A DNA stretch of 64,000 nt from Candidatus Methylophosphatis haderslevensis (GCA_016711925.1 JADJSA010000001.1:992001-1056000); one strand, 5' to 3'. Counted from the stretch's first letter, positions 17,815 to 27,536 are shown. Made by a program: numbers and translations. The notes: generated by a model not told the origin, from the sequence alone.

Positions 17815-20372
17815 CACCAGTCCTCCCGCACCGCGCGCACCGCATCCACCTGCATCGCGGCGCGCGCCGACAGCACGGCCGCCGCGGTGGCAAGCAGGGT
17901 CATCGCCAGGCCGAACAGCGTCAGCGTACCCCACGGCACCACGACCTCCATGCTCCAGTGGAACGACTGCCGGTTCACCACATGGATCAGGATCAGGCTG
18001 ATCGCCGCACCGGTGGTCAAGCCGGTCAGCACACCGAGCGCCGCCACCAGCGCACCTTCCGCACCCAGCATGCGGGCGATCTCGCCGCGCGTCAGGCCGA
18101 TATGCCGCAGCATGCCGAACTCGCGCCGCCGCGCTGCCGCCAGCGCGGCAAAGCTCGCCGCCACACCGGCGATGCCGATCACGATCGCCACCGCCTCCAG
18201 CGCGTAAGTGACGGCGAAGGTGCGATCGAATATGCCGAGCGAGATCTTGCGGATGTCGCCCCGCTCGGCCAGTTAGATCGCCTCCGCCGGCAGACGCGCG
18301 CGCAGCGCCTCGGCAACCTGCGTGGTGCTCGACTGCGGCGCCAGCCACAGCCCGGCATCGTTGACGCGCATGTCGCCGGTAAGCCCGCGATAGGTCGCCA
18401 GGTCGATCGCCACCGCGCCGTGCTGCCGCGCATAGTCGCGCCAGATGCCGGCGACCACCACCTCGATCTCGCGCCCGGCGAGCGGCAGGCGCACGCGCTG
18501 GCCGAGCCGCCAGCCGTAGAGATCCTGCATCGCTTCCGAGGCCAGCACGCCGACCTGACCGGCGGGCACCGTCACCCTTGCCAGCAGCGGCAGCGCACGC
18601 TCCGGAACGTCGGCCGGAATCGGCCGCGCGATCAGCGCCACCTGCGGCAGCGCCGGATCGAGCAGCAGGCTCTGGTGGCGCAGGAAGTCGACGCGCATGA
18701 CGCCCGGCGTCGCCAAAATCGCCGCCTGCTCGGCGGGCTCGAAGTGCGCGCTCTCGCCGGCGCGCGCCGCTCGCAGGTAGAGGTCCGCCGGCAGCACCTG
18801 CCCGAGCCACACGTCGACCGACTGGCGAAACGAGCCGACCATGATCGCCATCGCCCCGGCCAGCGCGACCGATGCCAGCACCCCGGCCGCACCGATGGTC
18901 GCCAGGTGCGGCGCGCCGCGCAACTGTTCGATCGCCAGCGACAGCCAGACGACACGCGGCACCGGCGGCAGACGGGCGAACAGCAGCCGCGCCAGTCTGG
19001 GCAGGATCAGCACGCTGCCGACCAGCAGCAGCGCGATCGCCGCATAGCCGAACACCGGCAATCCGCCCAATGGTGGCAGCCAGACCACCAGCGCGGCCGC
19101 CATCAGGCTCGCCAGTCCCGGCGCCAGACGTCCCAAGCGAGCGAAGCTGTCCGCCACGTCGCCGCTCTTGAGTGCCACAGCCGGATCGCTGCGCGCCGCT
19201 TCCCGCGCCGGCAGCGCGCTGCCGGCCAGCGCAGCGGCGATCCCCAGCGCCACGAAACCGATGGTCCCCCACGGGTCGAACGCCAGCGGCGGCCGGGCGC
19301 CCTGGAAGTAGCCGGCGCCAAGATCGCCGCCGATGAACTGCAGCGCCACAGCGGCCAGCGCATAGCCGCCCGCGACGCCGAGCATGCTGCCGATTGCGCC
19401 GATCAGCGCGCCTTCCAGCAGCAGCCAGCACACCAGCGCGCCGCGCGTCACGCCAATCGCGCGCAGCAATGCCAGTTCCGAGCGGCGGCGCACGACGTTG
19501 AGCGCCTGCGCCGAAAACACCAGAAACGCGCCGGTCACCAGTGCGATGAGCGCCAGCATCGTCAGGTTGACACGGTAGGCGCGCGACAGCCGCGCCGCCC
19601 GCGATTCCGCCTGCGCCGGCGTGGCGACGACCACGCCGGGCGGCAGGCCGGCGGCGATCTCGTTCAACGCGGGCGCGGCGGCAACGCCCTCGCGCAACCG
19701 CAGGTCGATGCGTGTCAGCACGCCCAGGCGCTCGAAGCGCCATTGCGCGGTGGCGATGTCGGTGACCGCCAGCATCTGGCCGGCACCGACCGCCGGCAAC
19801 AGTCCGCCGACGCGAAATCGCGCGCTGCTGGCGCCGCTCTGCAGTTCGATTTCGTCGCCGACCGCGACGGCGAACCGCCTCGCCGCGGCCGGGCTCAGAA
19901 ACAGCACGTCGTCATCGGGCAGGCTGGACGTTTCGGTCGCCGCAGTCTCCTGCCCCCGTCCGGCAGGCGCTGCGGGCGGTGCAATCAGCGCCGGAGAGAG
20001 CGCGATCGCCCGCAGCGGGTCGAGTCCGATGAGTTTGATCGCATCTGCACCGCCTTCCCTGGCCGCGCCGCGCACCCGGGCCTCGATCTCGAGCAGCGGG
20101 CTGGCAATCTCGACCTCCGGCCGCAACGCAAGCTGCGGGTACAGCAACTCGTCGAAGCCGACGCGCGCGCCGCGCACTTCGAGATCGGCCTGGCCAGAGA
20201 CCGTGCGCAAGCCGCGGCCGAACTCGTCGAGCGCCGAGCGATTGACCACCGACACCGCAACCCCGAGCGCCACACCGAGCGCCAAGGCCAGCACCGACAT
20301 CAGCGCGCGGCCGGGTTGCTGCGCTAAATGGCCGAGCAAGGCGCGGGCGAGGATTGCGCGCATCGCGTTCAT
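17814..20372 (-). pseudogene. FtsX-family ABC permease with an in-frame TAA
   Basis: This would be an 852-residue permease with two FtsX-type halves, as in LolE/MacB-like or YbbP-type transporters: an N-terminal helix (ALMSVLALALGVALGVAVSVV), a periplasmic domain, a four-helix core (MLALIALVTGAFLVFSAQALNVVRRRSELALLRAIG), and a second core (VIGIAGVAASFAALAAARRREFGMLRHIGLTRGEIARMLG). A TAA at 18273-18275 interrupts it after LRARLPAEAI. The same frame then continues LAERGDIRKISLGIFDRTFAVTYALEA without loss, so a single C-to-T change from CAA would explain the stop. Starts at ATG 20372, overlapping the ATPase stop by one base. A GTG in-frame restart at 18191 is possible but would give only the last 125 residues. 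Confidence 0.82.
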
Positions 20373-21046
20373 CACGCCGCGTGCAGGCGGCCGTCATTGC
20401 CGAGCCGCAGCACGCGATCGGCGCTGGCCGCGGCCGCGCGGGAATGCGTGACGACAATTCCGATCGCATTGTGCGCACGAATCGAGTCGCGCAACAGGGC
20501 GAGGACGCGCTCCGCGGTTTCCGGGTCAAGATTGCCGGTCGGCTCGTCGGCCAGCACCAGCGCCGGGCGATGCACCAGCGCGCGGGCGATGGCCACCCGC
20601 TGTAATTCGCCGCCCGACAATTCGCGCGGCCGCGACCCGGCACGCGCCGCCAGACCGACCGCATCGAGCATCTCGTTCACCCGGGTGTCCTTCGCTTCGA
20701 TACGGTTGAGCGCCAGCGGCAGCGCCACGTTCTGGCGCAGGTTGAGATGCGGCAGCACATGGAAGGCCTGGAAGACGAAGCCCATCTTCGCCGCGCGCAG
20801 ACGCGTCAGGCCGTCGTCATCGAGCGTGGATAGATTCCGGCCGGCCAGCTCGATCTGCCCGCCGCTCGGCCGGTCGAGTCCGGCGATCAGGTTGAGCAGC
20901 GTGGACTTGCCGCAGCCCGACGGGCCCATGATTGCAACATACTCGCCTGGCGCCAGATCGAGATCGATGGCGCACAGCAACTGGCGCGGCGGCAGGCCGG
21001 GCGCCAGCGCGGGAAGGGTCTTGGAAAGAGCGGTCAGGCGAAGCAC
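20372..21046 (-). CDS. LolD/MacB-type ABC transporter ATP-binding protein
   Basis: A 224-residue ATPase with Walker A GPSGCGKST, signature LSGGELQRVAIARAL, Walker B LVLADEPTGNLD and His in VTHSRAAA. The GNLD form of Walker B is characteristic of the LolD/FtsE/MacB group, which drive FtsX-type permeases rather than classical import. Its stop overlaps the start of the permease gene by one base, so the two are a pair. Cytoplasmic. With the AttH-like gene it forms a three-gene cassette that probably extracts or exports a lipidic substrate; that substrate is unknown. Confidence 0.9.
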   Translation of the reverse strand: MLRLTALSKTLPALAPGLPPRQLLCAIDLDLAPGEYVAIMGPSGCGKSTLLNLIAGLDRPSGGQIELAGRNLSTLDDDGLTRLRAAKMGFVFQAFHVLPHLNLRQNVALPLALNRIEAKDTRVNEMLDAVGLAARAGSRPRELSGGELQRVAIARALVHRPALVLADEPTGNLDPETAERVLALLRDSIRAHNAIGIVVTHSRAAAASADRVLRLGNDGRLHAA

Positions 21047-21124
21047 GGCGGGCTCGGGTGGCGGGACAAGCCCGATTTGACCACGAGCCGGCGGTAAACA
21101 GGGCGCAGGTTGCGGCGCAGTCGG

Positions 21125-21568
21125 TCAGCCGAGCAGGCGCTGGTCGGTGAGGCGCAGGCGGCGACTGAGTTCGCGCGCCATGTTCATCTGGATCAGCGCG
21201 AACTGCTCGAGGTCGCGCTCGTACAACTGATGCAGGCTGGCGGCGAAGATCTCGAAGGCGCTGCAGTCCTCCAGCGCCTGCACCGAGGCGCTGCGCGGCG
21301 AAAGGTCGATCAGCGCCATCTCGCCGAAGCAGTCGCCCGGGCCGAGACGGCTCAGCAGCAGCGCCCCGTGCCCTCCCTTCTTGCGCACGCTTACCGTGCC
21401 GGCGTCGAGCACGAACATCGATTCGCCCGGCTCGCCCTCTTGGAAGAAGAACGACCCGGCAGGCCGGTTCACGTCGCGCGAAACGTCCAGCAGAAATCCC
21501 AGTGCATCTTCCCGAATGCCGCCGAACAGCGGCATCTGCTGCAGCAAGGCGATTCGCTTCCCTTCCAT
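21125..21568 (-). CDS. cyclic nucleotide-binding domain protein
   Basis: A 147-residue protein consisting of a CRP-like cNMP-binding beta-roll only. The phosphate-binding cassette is readable in GPGDCFGEMALIDLSPRSASVQA, preceded by FFFQEGEPGESMFVLDAGTVSV. There is no helix-turn-helix, so it is not a transcription factor; it may bind cAMP or c-di-GMP and act on a partner. ATG 21568 is chosen; an in-frame GTG six codons upstream is possible. It is the first minus-strand gene before the LolD-type ATPase, 78 bases away. Confidence 0.82.
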   Translation of the reverse strand: MEGKRIALLQQMPLFGGIREDALGFLLDVSRDVNRPAGSFFFQEGEPGESMFVLDAGTVSVRKKGGHGALLLSRLGPGDCFGEMALIDLSPRSASVQALEDCSAFEIFAASLHQLYERDLEQFALIQMNMARELSRRLRLTDQRLLG

Positions 21569-21963
21569 CGCTCTCGTCGCTCCCACGCTTGCCGGACAAC
21601 CTCAAGCATACGCCACCCGGTGCGGGATGGGCGCACTGCGGAGTCGATGCCACGGGCTATCGCATCGGCATTGCAGGGAAACTCTGCCGGAGAACGGCGC
21701 ATTGCCTGACGGCTCGCGTCAAAGACCGGCTCTGGATTCGCTGTCGCACCGGCCCCTGACGCCGGCTACCGTGTGCTGCGCCTGCCGGTGGCCTGAACAA
21801 CAGGGTCGCGCGCAGCGGGAGTATCGTGCGACATTTCCGGCGAGCCGGCGCGTTCGATCCGCCCGGGTTCGGGCAGTGGCAGCGTTGCTGCGGACACACG
21901 CCGGGAGAAACACCTCGCCCACGCCGTTGTCGGTGGGGCCAAACCGGGCTGGAGAACGTCAAA

Positions 21964-23274
21964 ATGAATCCTCGCGAGTTGTTGCAGAAAATGTTCGCCG
22001 CGGCGGTTGAAGCCGCGCAGCCCGCGCACTGCATTCCCCGGTTTTTGCCGGCAGCGCCCGGCGGCCGCCTGGTGGTGATCGGCGCCGGCAAGGCCTCGGC
22101 GGCGATGGCAAAGGCGGTCGAAGATCATTGGCCGGGCGAGCTGTCCGGTCTGGTCGTCACCCGCTATGGCTACAACGCCCCGTGCCGGCGGATCGAGATC
22201 GTCGAGGCCGCGCACCCGGTTCCCGACGCCGCCGGCCTCGCCGCAGCCGGGCGCCTGCTGCAGACCGTCGCCGGCCTCACAGCCGACGATCTGGTGCTGT
22301 GCCTGATCTCAGGCGGCGGTTCTGCGCTGCTGCCCCTGCCGCTGCCCGGTCTGACGCTCGACGACGAACAGGCGGTCAGCCGCGCCTTGCTGAAGTCGGG
22401 CGCGACCATCAGCGAGATGAACTGCGTGCGCCGCCACCTCTCGGCGATCAAGGGCGGGCGCCTTGCCGCTGCCTGCCACCCGGCGCGGGTGCTGAACCTG
22501 CTGATTTCCGACGTGCCGGGCGACAACCCGATCGACATCGCCTCCGGCCCCACGGTGGCCGACCCCACCACTTGCGCTGACGCGCTGGCCATCATCCGCC
22601 GCCACGGTATCGTGGTGCCGCCGCCGGTGCTCGACATCCTGCAGGGCGGCGGCGGCGAGTCCGTCAAACCCGGCGACACCCGCCTTGCCGGCGTCGAAAC
22701 GCGCCTGATCGCCACGCCACAACTGGCGCTGGAAGCCGCCGCCGCCGCGGCACGCGAGGCCGGTCTGCCGGCCTACATCCTCGGCGATGCGATCGAAGGC
22801 GAGGCGCGCGACGTCGGCAAGGCGTTCGCCGGCATCGCGTTGCAGGTGGCCAATCGGGGCCAGCCCTTCTCGCGGCCCTGCGTGCTGCTCTCCGGTGGCG
22901 AAACCACGGTGACCGTGCGCGGGCAGGGGCGCGGCGGTCGCAATGTCGAATTCCTGCTGGCGCTGGGCATCGCGCTCGACGGGCAGGCGAACGTCCACGC
23001 GCTGGCCGGCGACACCGACGGCGTCGATGGGCTAGAGGAGACCGCCGGCGCCTACCTCGCGCCCGACTCGCTGGCGCGCGCCTGGGCGCTCGGCCTCAAT
23101 CCGCGCGAAAGCCTGGACAACAACGACGGTCACGGCTTCTTCGGCGCGCTCGGCGACTCGATCGTCACCGGCCCGACACTGACCAACGTCAACGATTTCC
23201 GCGCCATCCTGGTCACCGACGGGATCGCTGCCAGAGACGCCAGCGTCGATGCCGGCCGGTTGGCCAACCGATGA
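21964..23274 (+). CDS. glycerate 2-kinase (type II, DUF4147/MOFRL family)
   Basis: A 436-residue cytoplasmic kinase that phosphorylates D-glycerate to 2-phosphoglycerate. The N-terminal DUF4147 domain has VIGAGKASAAMAKAVE, EAAHPVPDAAG and LCLISGGGSALLPLP, and SDVPGDNPIDIASGPTVADPTTC is a family hallmark. The C-terminal MOFRL domain shows LLSGGETTVTVRGQGRGGRNVEFLLAL and AGDTDGVDG. Full length. No linked glyoxylate-carboligase or tartronate-semialdehyde reductase gene is next to it; a D-2-hydroxyacid dehydrogenase gene that could make glycerate sits 34 kb away. Known symbols for the family are gckA or ttuD. Confidence 0.9.
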   Translation: MNPRELLQKMFAAAVEAAQPAHCIPRFLPAAPGGRLVVIGAGKASAAMAKAVEDHWPGELSGLVVTRYGYNAPCRRIEIVEAAHPVPDAAGLAAAGRLLQTVAGLTADDLVLCLISGGGSALLPLPLPGLTLDDEQAVSRALLKSGATISEMNCVRRHLSAIKGGRLAAACHPARVLNLLISDVPGDNPIDIASGPTVADPTTCADALAIIRRHGIVVPPPVLDILQGGGGESVKPGDTRLAGVETRLIATPQLALEAAAAAAREAGLPAYILGDAIEGEARDVGKAFAGIALQVANRGQPFSRPCVLLSGGETTVTVRGQGRGGRNVEFLLALGIALDGQANVHALAGDTDGVDGLEETAGAYLAPDSLARAWALGLNPRESLDNNDGHGFFGALGDSIVTGPTLTNVNDFRAILVTDGIAARDASVDAGRLANR

Positions 23275-23454
23275 TGAATGCCCCCGCACTTTGCCAAGCG
23301 CGGTGCGGAAACCCGAAGACGCAGCGATTCCATTGCCATGTTCGCGGCGCTGCCCGGTAGCGGCAGACGGATGCCGGCTCGCTGCGACCGGGCCTTCCCG
23401 AGGCATACCTCTCGAAGAACCGCGTGCGACGGACCTCTCAAGGCGGCATGGCTG

Positions 23455-23478
23455 GAGAGCGCCTATCCATGCGGCTCG
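23455..23478 (+). repeat. REP-like intergenic repeat, copy 4 (truncated)
   Basis: Core TATCCATGCGG at 23464-23474, preceded by GAGAGCGCC. After GCGGCT the copy departs from the family consensus (TCCGGGCATG is missing), 235 bases before the IS110 transposase ribosome site. A degenerate reverse unit (CGAAGAACCGCGTGCG) is at 23412-23427. The rest of 23275-23725 (451 bases after the glycerate-kinase stop) holds no gene that I can see. Confidence 0.55.
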
Positions 23479-23519
23479 TATGTTTGCAGTTGGCGACTGA
23501 TCTGCGAGAGTAGGAGAGT

Positions 23520-23695
23520 CGCTGGGGTGGAGGGACGTCATGCGGCATCGGCAGAAGCGATTCTGACCGACTCGGAAAGAACTCTTCCCACCCCACCTTG
23601 AACGCCGATGAGGAATCTGGCGGCACGCACCTGCGGGTAGCCAACCGCCGATTGAACGAGCTTGCGTCATGGTGGGTTCTGCTCTCACCCCAGCG
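23520..23695 (+). ncRNA. possible IS110 bridge RNA region
   Basis: A perfect 10-base inverted repeat, CGCTGGGGTG at 23520-23529 and CACCCCAGCG at 23686-23695, encloses a 176-base non-coding stretch. It ends 30 bases before the transposase start (23726). IS110-group elements are known to express a structured bridge RNA of roughly this size from the left non-coding end, with loops that pair with target and donor DNA. Position and size agree; the loops and their pairing were not shown here, so this is a hypothesis. Confidence 0.35.
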
Positions 23696-23725
23696 CTTCA
23701 CAGCGTACGATCAAAGGAGCCGACC

Positions 23726-24685
23726 ATGCAAGCGAACGCGCAGTTCATCGGGATCGATGTGGCCAAGGCCGAGTTGGTTATCGGATGTGCCGGACAGGTG
23801 AGCACGCTGGCCAACGAGCCGGCGCAAATCGAACGGTGGGTGCGCAGCGTGCCGGCGGGCAGCGTGCTGGCCGTGGAGGCCAGCGGCGGCTTTGAGCAGG
23901 CACTGCTGGGCGCAGCGCACACTGCCGGCCTGCGCTGCTATCTGCTCAACCCGGCCGACGTGCGCCACTACGCCCGGGCAGTGGGACTGCGCAGCAAGAC
24001 CGACCGCGTCGATGCGCTGGTGCTGGCCCGCTATGTCCAGGCCGAGCATGCCCACTTGCACCCGTGGCAGCGGCCAGCGGCGCTGCAGCGCGAACTCGAT
24101 GTGTTGCTCAAGCGCCGCGCCATGCTGGTCAAGACACGCCAGCAGGTACGCCTGGCCCTGGCCGATCAGCACGACCTGCTGCGCAGCGCCAAGGCGCTGC
24201 TCGCCCAGTATGCCAAGCTGCTCGGTGCCGTGGAGCGGCAAATCCGCGACAAGATCGGCTTGCTCAGCGGCGGGGCCGCACAGCTGCGCCTGTTGCGCTC
24301 GATCCCGGGCATCGGCTGGCTCAACGCGGCGTACCTGACCAACTTGTTCAACCGCATCGCGTTCGTCCGTTCCGATTCCCTGGTGGCCTTCGCCGGGCTC
24401 GATCCGCGCGCCTGCGATTCGGGCACGATGCGCGGGCGGCGCAGGTTGTCCAAGCGCGGCCCCGCGCTGATGCGCCAGTTGCTCTACAACGCTGCGATGG
24501 CCGCTGCACGAAGCGAAACGTTCCAGTCCATGAAACAGGCACTGGCCGCCCGCGGCCTGCCCATTACCGCCATCTACAACATCATCGCCCGCAAACTGCT
24601 GCGCATCGCATGGGCCGTGTTCAAGACCCAGAGCCCCTTCGACCCGGCAAAGGTCGGCCCGGCTGGGCCGGCTCAACCAACTTGA
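23726..24685 (+). CDS. IS110-family transposase (DEDD recombinase)
   Basis: A 319-residue transposase. The N-terminal RuvC-like DEDD domain shows IGIDVAKAELVIG, VLAVEASGGFEQ and RSKTDRVDALVLARY (acidic residues D, E, D, D). The C-terminal Transposase_20 part has LLRSIPGIGWLNAAYL, LVAFAGLDPRACDSGT and RLSKRGPALMRQLLYNAAM with the conserved Ser of this domain. A strong ribosome site (AAAGGAG) precedes ATG 23726. Full length and intact, so the element may still be active. Confidence 0.92.
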   Translation: MQANAQFIGIDVAKAELVIGCAGQVSTLANEPAQIERWVRSVPAGSVLAVEASGGFEQALLGAAHTAGLRCYLLNPADVRHYARAVGLRSKTDRVDALVLARYVQAEHAHLHPWQRPAALQRELDVLLKRRAMLVKTRQQVRLALADQHDLLRSAKALLAQYAKLLGAVERQIRDKIGLLSGGAAQLRLLRSIPGIGWLNAAYLTNLFNRIAFVRSDSLVAFAGLDPRACDSGTMRGRRRLSKRGPALMRQLLYNAAMAAARSETFQSMKQALAARGLPITAIYNIIARKLLRIAWAVFKTQSPFDPAKVGPAGPAQPT

Positions 24686-25089
24686 CGGCAAAGCAACCGG
24701 CAGGCGTGATGTTCGACACCCGTCCGAGTCCGCCGGCTCGGGTGGGGGTTACGCTCGTAAATCGTGACCCAGTCCGCCGGTTTCGGTGACTCGGAGCCGG
24801 GTCAAGGGCAGGCTGCGGCTTTATGCAGCCTGGCGCAGCGCACCCTTGAGGCGGCGCAGAGTCGATACGCTTGAGCATGGCTGGTGGTGCGGCAGTTCGC
24901 GCCAACAGCCATGCTGGCATGCAGCGCTTTGCGTTCCGTTCCGTTCGGTTCCACCACAGCAATTCAGCCCATCAGCTTGCGCAAACTCAGAACAAAGCAG
25001 CCGCACTACTCATTTCCGCTTGACTCGTTACATAGAATCTCGCAGGGCAGCACAGTGCACACGCCCGTCGACTGCCGATTGGGCCGGCG

Positions 25090-26438
25090 TCAGCCCAGCG
25101 GCGGATTTGCACGCTGCGACGTGGGCAGGCGAACGTCGACTCGCAGGCCGCCTAGCGCGGCGGAGCGGCTGAACTGCAGGCTGCCGTCGTAGCTGTCGAC
25201 GATGTCGCGCACGATCGCCAGACCGAGCCCGCTGCCGGGCTTCGATTCGTCGGCGCGGTAGCCGCGCGCGGTGAGTTCCTCGATCGCGTCGGTCGCGCAA
25301 CCGGGGCCGTCGTCCTCGACGGTGAAGGCCAGGCAATCGGCATGGCTGACGGTCAATGAGACGCGCGCCGTGCACCACTTGCAGGCGTTGTCGAGCAGGT
25401 TGCCGAGCAGTTCGAGTAAATCCTCGCGGTCGCCGGCAAAGGTCGCGCCGGGCGCGATTGCCGAGGTGATGCGGGGTGCCTTGCCGGCGTAAAGTTGGCC
25501 GAGCGTGCGCACCAGCACGTCGATTTCGCCTTCGAGGTCGACGCGCTGCCCCGGCATCGCGGAGCCGGCCAGGCGAGCGCGTTTGAGTTCGCGCTCGACG
25601 ATGCGGCGCATCGCCTCGGTCGATTCGCCGATCGCGGCGCGCAGCGCCGGATGCGCCGCCAGCGCCGGCGCTTCGCTGCTCTGGGTGAGAATCGCCAGCC
25701 GGGTTTTCAGCGCATGGGCGAGATTGCCGAGCGCCTCGCGCGAGCGGCGCGAGCGCTTGTCCAGGGTGCCGAGCAGGCGGTTGAGTTCGACGATCATCGG
25801 CTCGATTTCGGCCGGCGCCGCGGCATCGATGCAGCTGGCCTCGCCGCGCTCCAGGCGCGCCAGATTCTCCCGCACGGCATCGATCGGCGCCAGGCCACGG
25901 CCGACGATCAGCCGCTGCACCAGCAGCAGGGCCGCCAGCACCGCCGCCGACACCGCGCCGTAGATGAGCTGGAAACGGCGCAAGCCGGCTTCGAGCGCGC
26001 TCAGATCCTCGGCCACCGCGATGGTCAGATCGTGCTGCTGGCGGCTGTAGCCGGCCACCCGCAGCAGCAGCGGCTGGCGCTGCGGCCCGCTCGCGCGGAT
26101 CTCGCGCCACTGGCCGGGCGGCAGCGGCTCGATGGCAAGATCGCCGTCCCACAACGAGCGCGATTGCTGGCGCTGCGCACCGGCGATGACGATGTAGTAG
26201 TGGCCGGAAAACGGCCGCTGGTAGATCGCGTCGATGCGCGCCGCGTCGATGGCGAGGGCACCGGCGGCGTCGAAGCGGCGCCGGCCAGCAGGGTCTCGCC
26301 ATCGTGCGCCAGGCGCGACAGCAACTGGTCGGTGGTCAGCTGTTCGATCGCGCGGCTGGCCACCCACCATTGCAGCCCGAGCAGCAGGACCAGACTGGCC
26401 GCCAGTCCCAGCGACAGCCTGCCCTTCAGCGAACGCAT
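25090..26438 (-). pseudogene. sensor histidine kinase (PhoQ/QseC type), frameshifted
   Basis: Membrane kinase pairing with the OmpR-type regulator upstream. The frame from ATG 26438 gives the first membrane helix (LSLGLAASLVLLLGLQWWVAS) and LTTDQLLSRLAHDGETLLAG, then derails. The next frame carries ALAIDAARIDAIYQRPFSGHYYIVIAG, a second helix, a HAMP-like region and the kinase core. The phospho-accepting His is in LGNLAHALKTRLAILTQ, the N box in LLDNACKW, and G boxes in VEDDGPGC and GSGLGLAIV. One base is missing near 26275-26287 in a GGCGCCGGCC-rich spot. ATG overlaps the regulator stop by one base (TGATG). Repaired length is about 449 residues, normal for the family. Confidence 0.85.
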
Positions 26439-27103
26439 CAGGGGCGTTCTCCGAACATGTAGCCCTGTCCGCGCAGCGTGCGAATGATGTCCGGCCCGAG
26501 CTTCTGGCGCAGGCGATTGATGTAGACCTCGATCACGTTGCTGTCGCGATCGGCATCGTATTCATAGACGTGTTCGGTCAGGCGCGATTTCGACAGCACG
26601 CGGCCGGGGTTCAGCATGAAATAGCGCAGCAGCCGGTATTCGATGCCGGTGAGCTGGCTGCGGCTGCCGTCGGCCAGCATCAGCGACTGGTTCTGCTCGT
26701 CGAGCGTGACGCCGGCCACGCACAACGGGCCGGCGGCCGCGCCCTGGCCGCGCTTGGCCACGGCATCGATGCGGGCCAGCAGTTCCTCGAACTGGAACGG
26801 CTTGCCGACGTAGTCGTCGGCGCCGGCCTTGAAGCCCTCGACCTTCTCCTGCCAGCTGCCGCGCGCGGTCAGCACCACCACCGGAATCCGGTTGCCGCGC
26901 TGGCGCCAGTTGGCCAGCACCTCGAGGCCCGAGCGGCCGGGCAGGCCGAGATCGAGTACGACGAGATCATAGGGTTCGATGTCGCCGAGCGCTTCGGCAT
27001 CGATGCCGTCGGTAGACAGGTCGACCGCGTAGCCGGCGCTTTGCAGCGCGGCGCGCAGTTGCGGCCCGAGCCGCGCATCGTCTTCGACCAGCAGCAGGCG
27101 CAT
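26438..27103 (-). CDS. OmpR/PhoB-family response regulator (PhoP/QseB type)
   Basis: A 221-residue transcription regulator. The receiver has LLLVEDDARLG, the phospho-acceptor Asp in LVVLDLGLPGRSG, Thr in VVLTARG and Lys in YVGKPFQFEEL. The winged-helix domain has LTGIEYRLLRYFMLNPGRVLSKSRLTEHVY and VIEVYINRLRQKLG. It stands between a PepSY gene and its sensor kinase. PepSY-linked PhoP/QseB-type systems often respond to metals or cationic stress, but the signal here is not shown. Confidence 0.92.
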   Translation of the reverse strand: MRLLLVEDDARLGPQLRAALQSAGYAVDLSTDGIDAEALGDIEPYDLVVLDLGLPGRSGLEVLANWRQRGNRIPVVVLTARGSWQEKVEGFKAGADDYVGKPFQFEELLARIDAVAKRGQGAAAGPLCVAGVTLDEQNQSLMLADGSRSQLTGIEYRLLRYFMLNPGRVLSKSRLTEHVYEYDADRDSNVIEVYINRLRQKLGPDIIRTLRGQGYMFGERP

Positions 27104-27105
27104 CC

Positions 27106-27432
27106 TCAGTCCTCTTTCTCGAGCTTGATCAGCGCGCCGCTGCGGGCATCGAATTTCAGTTCCCAGACGCGGCCGCCGCCATCGAGAATCTCGATCTCGT
27201 AAATATAGCGCCCGTGCTTTTGCTTAAGTTCCGTTTCGAGAATCTCGCCCGGCTTTTCGGCATGCGCGCGCTCGGCGATGCGTTCCAGCGACAGGATTTC
27301 GCCCCCGTCGCGCAGGCGGCGCGCGGTAAGGTGATCGGCATCGGCGCGCGCGGGCAGGGTCGGCACGGCCACCAGCATCGCGGCAAGCATGCCTGCGGCG
27401 ACCCACGCGAGTGCCGGATTTACGGTGTACAT
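27106..27432 (-). CDS. secreted PepSY-domain protein
   Basis: A 108-residue exported protein with a signal peptide (MYTVNPALAWVAAGMLAAMLVAVPTLPARA). The PepSY domain is PGEILETELKQKHGRYIYEIEILDGGGRVWELKFDARSGALIKLEKE, with the family YEIEIL...DARSG pattern. PepSY proteins act in the periplasm, commonly as inhibitors or modulators of proteases and as partners of two-component sensors. The regulator gene starts 2 bases after its stop, so PepSY > regulator > kinase is one operon. It is probably a periplasmic accessory of the sensor. Confidence 0.87.
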   Translation of the reverse strand: MYTVNPALAWVAAGMLAAMLVAVPTLPARADADHLTARRLRDGGEILSLERIAERAHAEKPGEILETELKQKHGRYIYEIEILDGGGRVWELKFDARSGALIKLEKED

Positions 27433-27536
27433 TAGGATGAGTTCCGACGACGTTGGCCGAATCGGCTCCGAGTCTACGCAAGCGCAGCTTAATCCAGCCT
27501 GAATGCCAGCGGGCGGGCCGGCTACACTGTCGCCCC

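Larger units (their letters stand above)
23479..24832 (+). mobile_element. IS110-family insertion element, ends unresolved
   Basis: Bounds are approximate: the left limit is set where the REP-like repeat breaks off, the right limit at a stem-loop 150 bases after the transposase stop. IS110 elements have no classic terminal inverted repeats and often no target duplication, so exact ends need comparison with other copies. The left non-coding part (23479-23725) contains a structured segment; the right part contains a stem of eight pairs (24809-24816 with 24825-24832, loop of eight). The 24686-25089 gap (404 bases) has no gene that I can support. Confidence 0.5.

Noticed and set aside
24809..24832. 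Stem-loop after the IS110 transposase as a terminator
   Set aside because: The eight-pair stem is perfect but there is no T tract; kept only as part of the IS flank.
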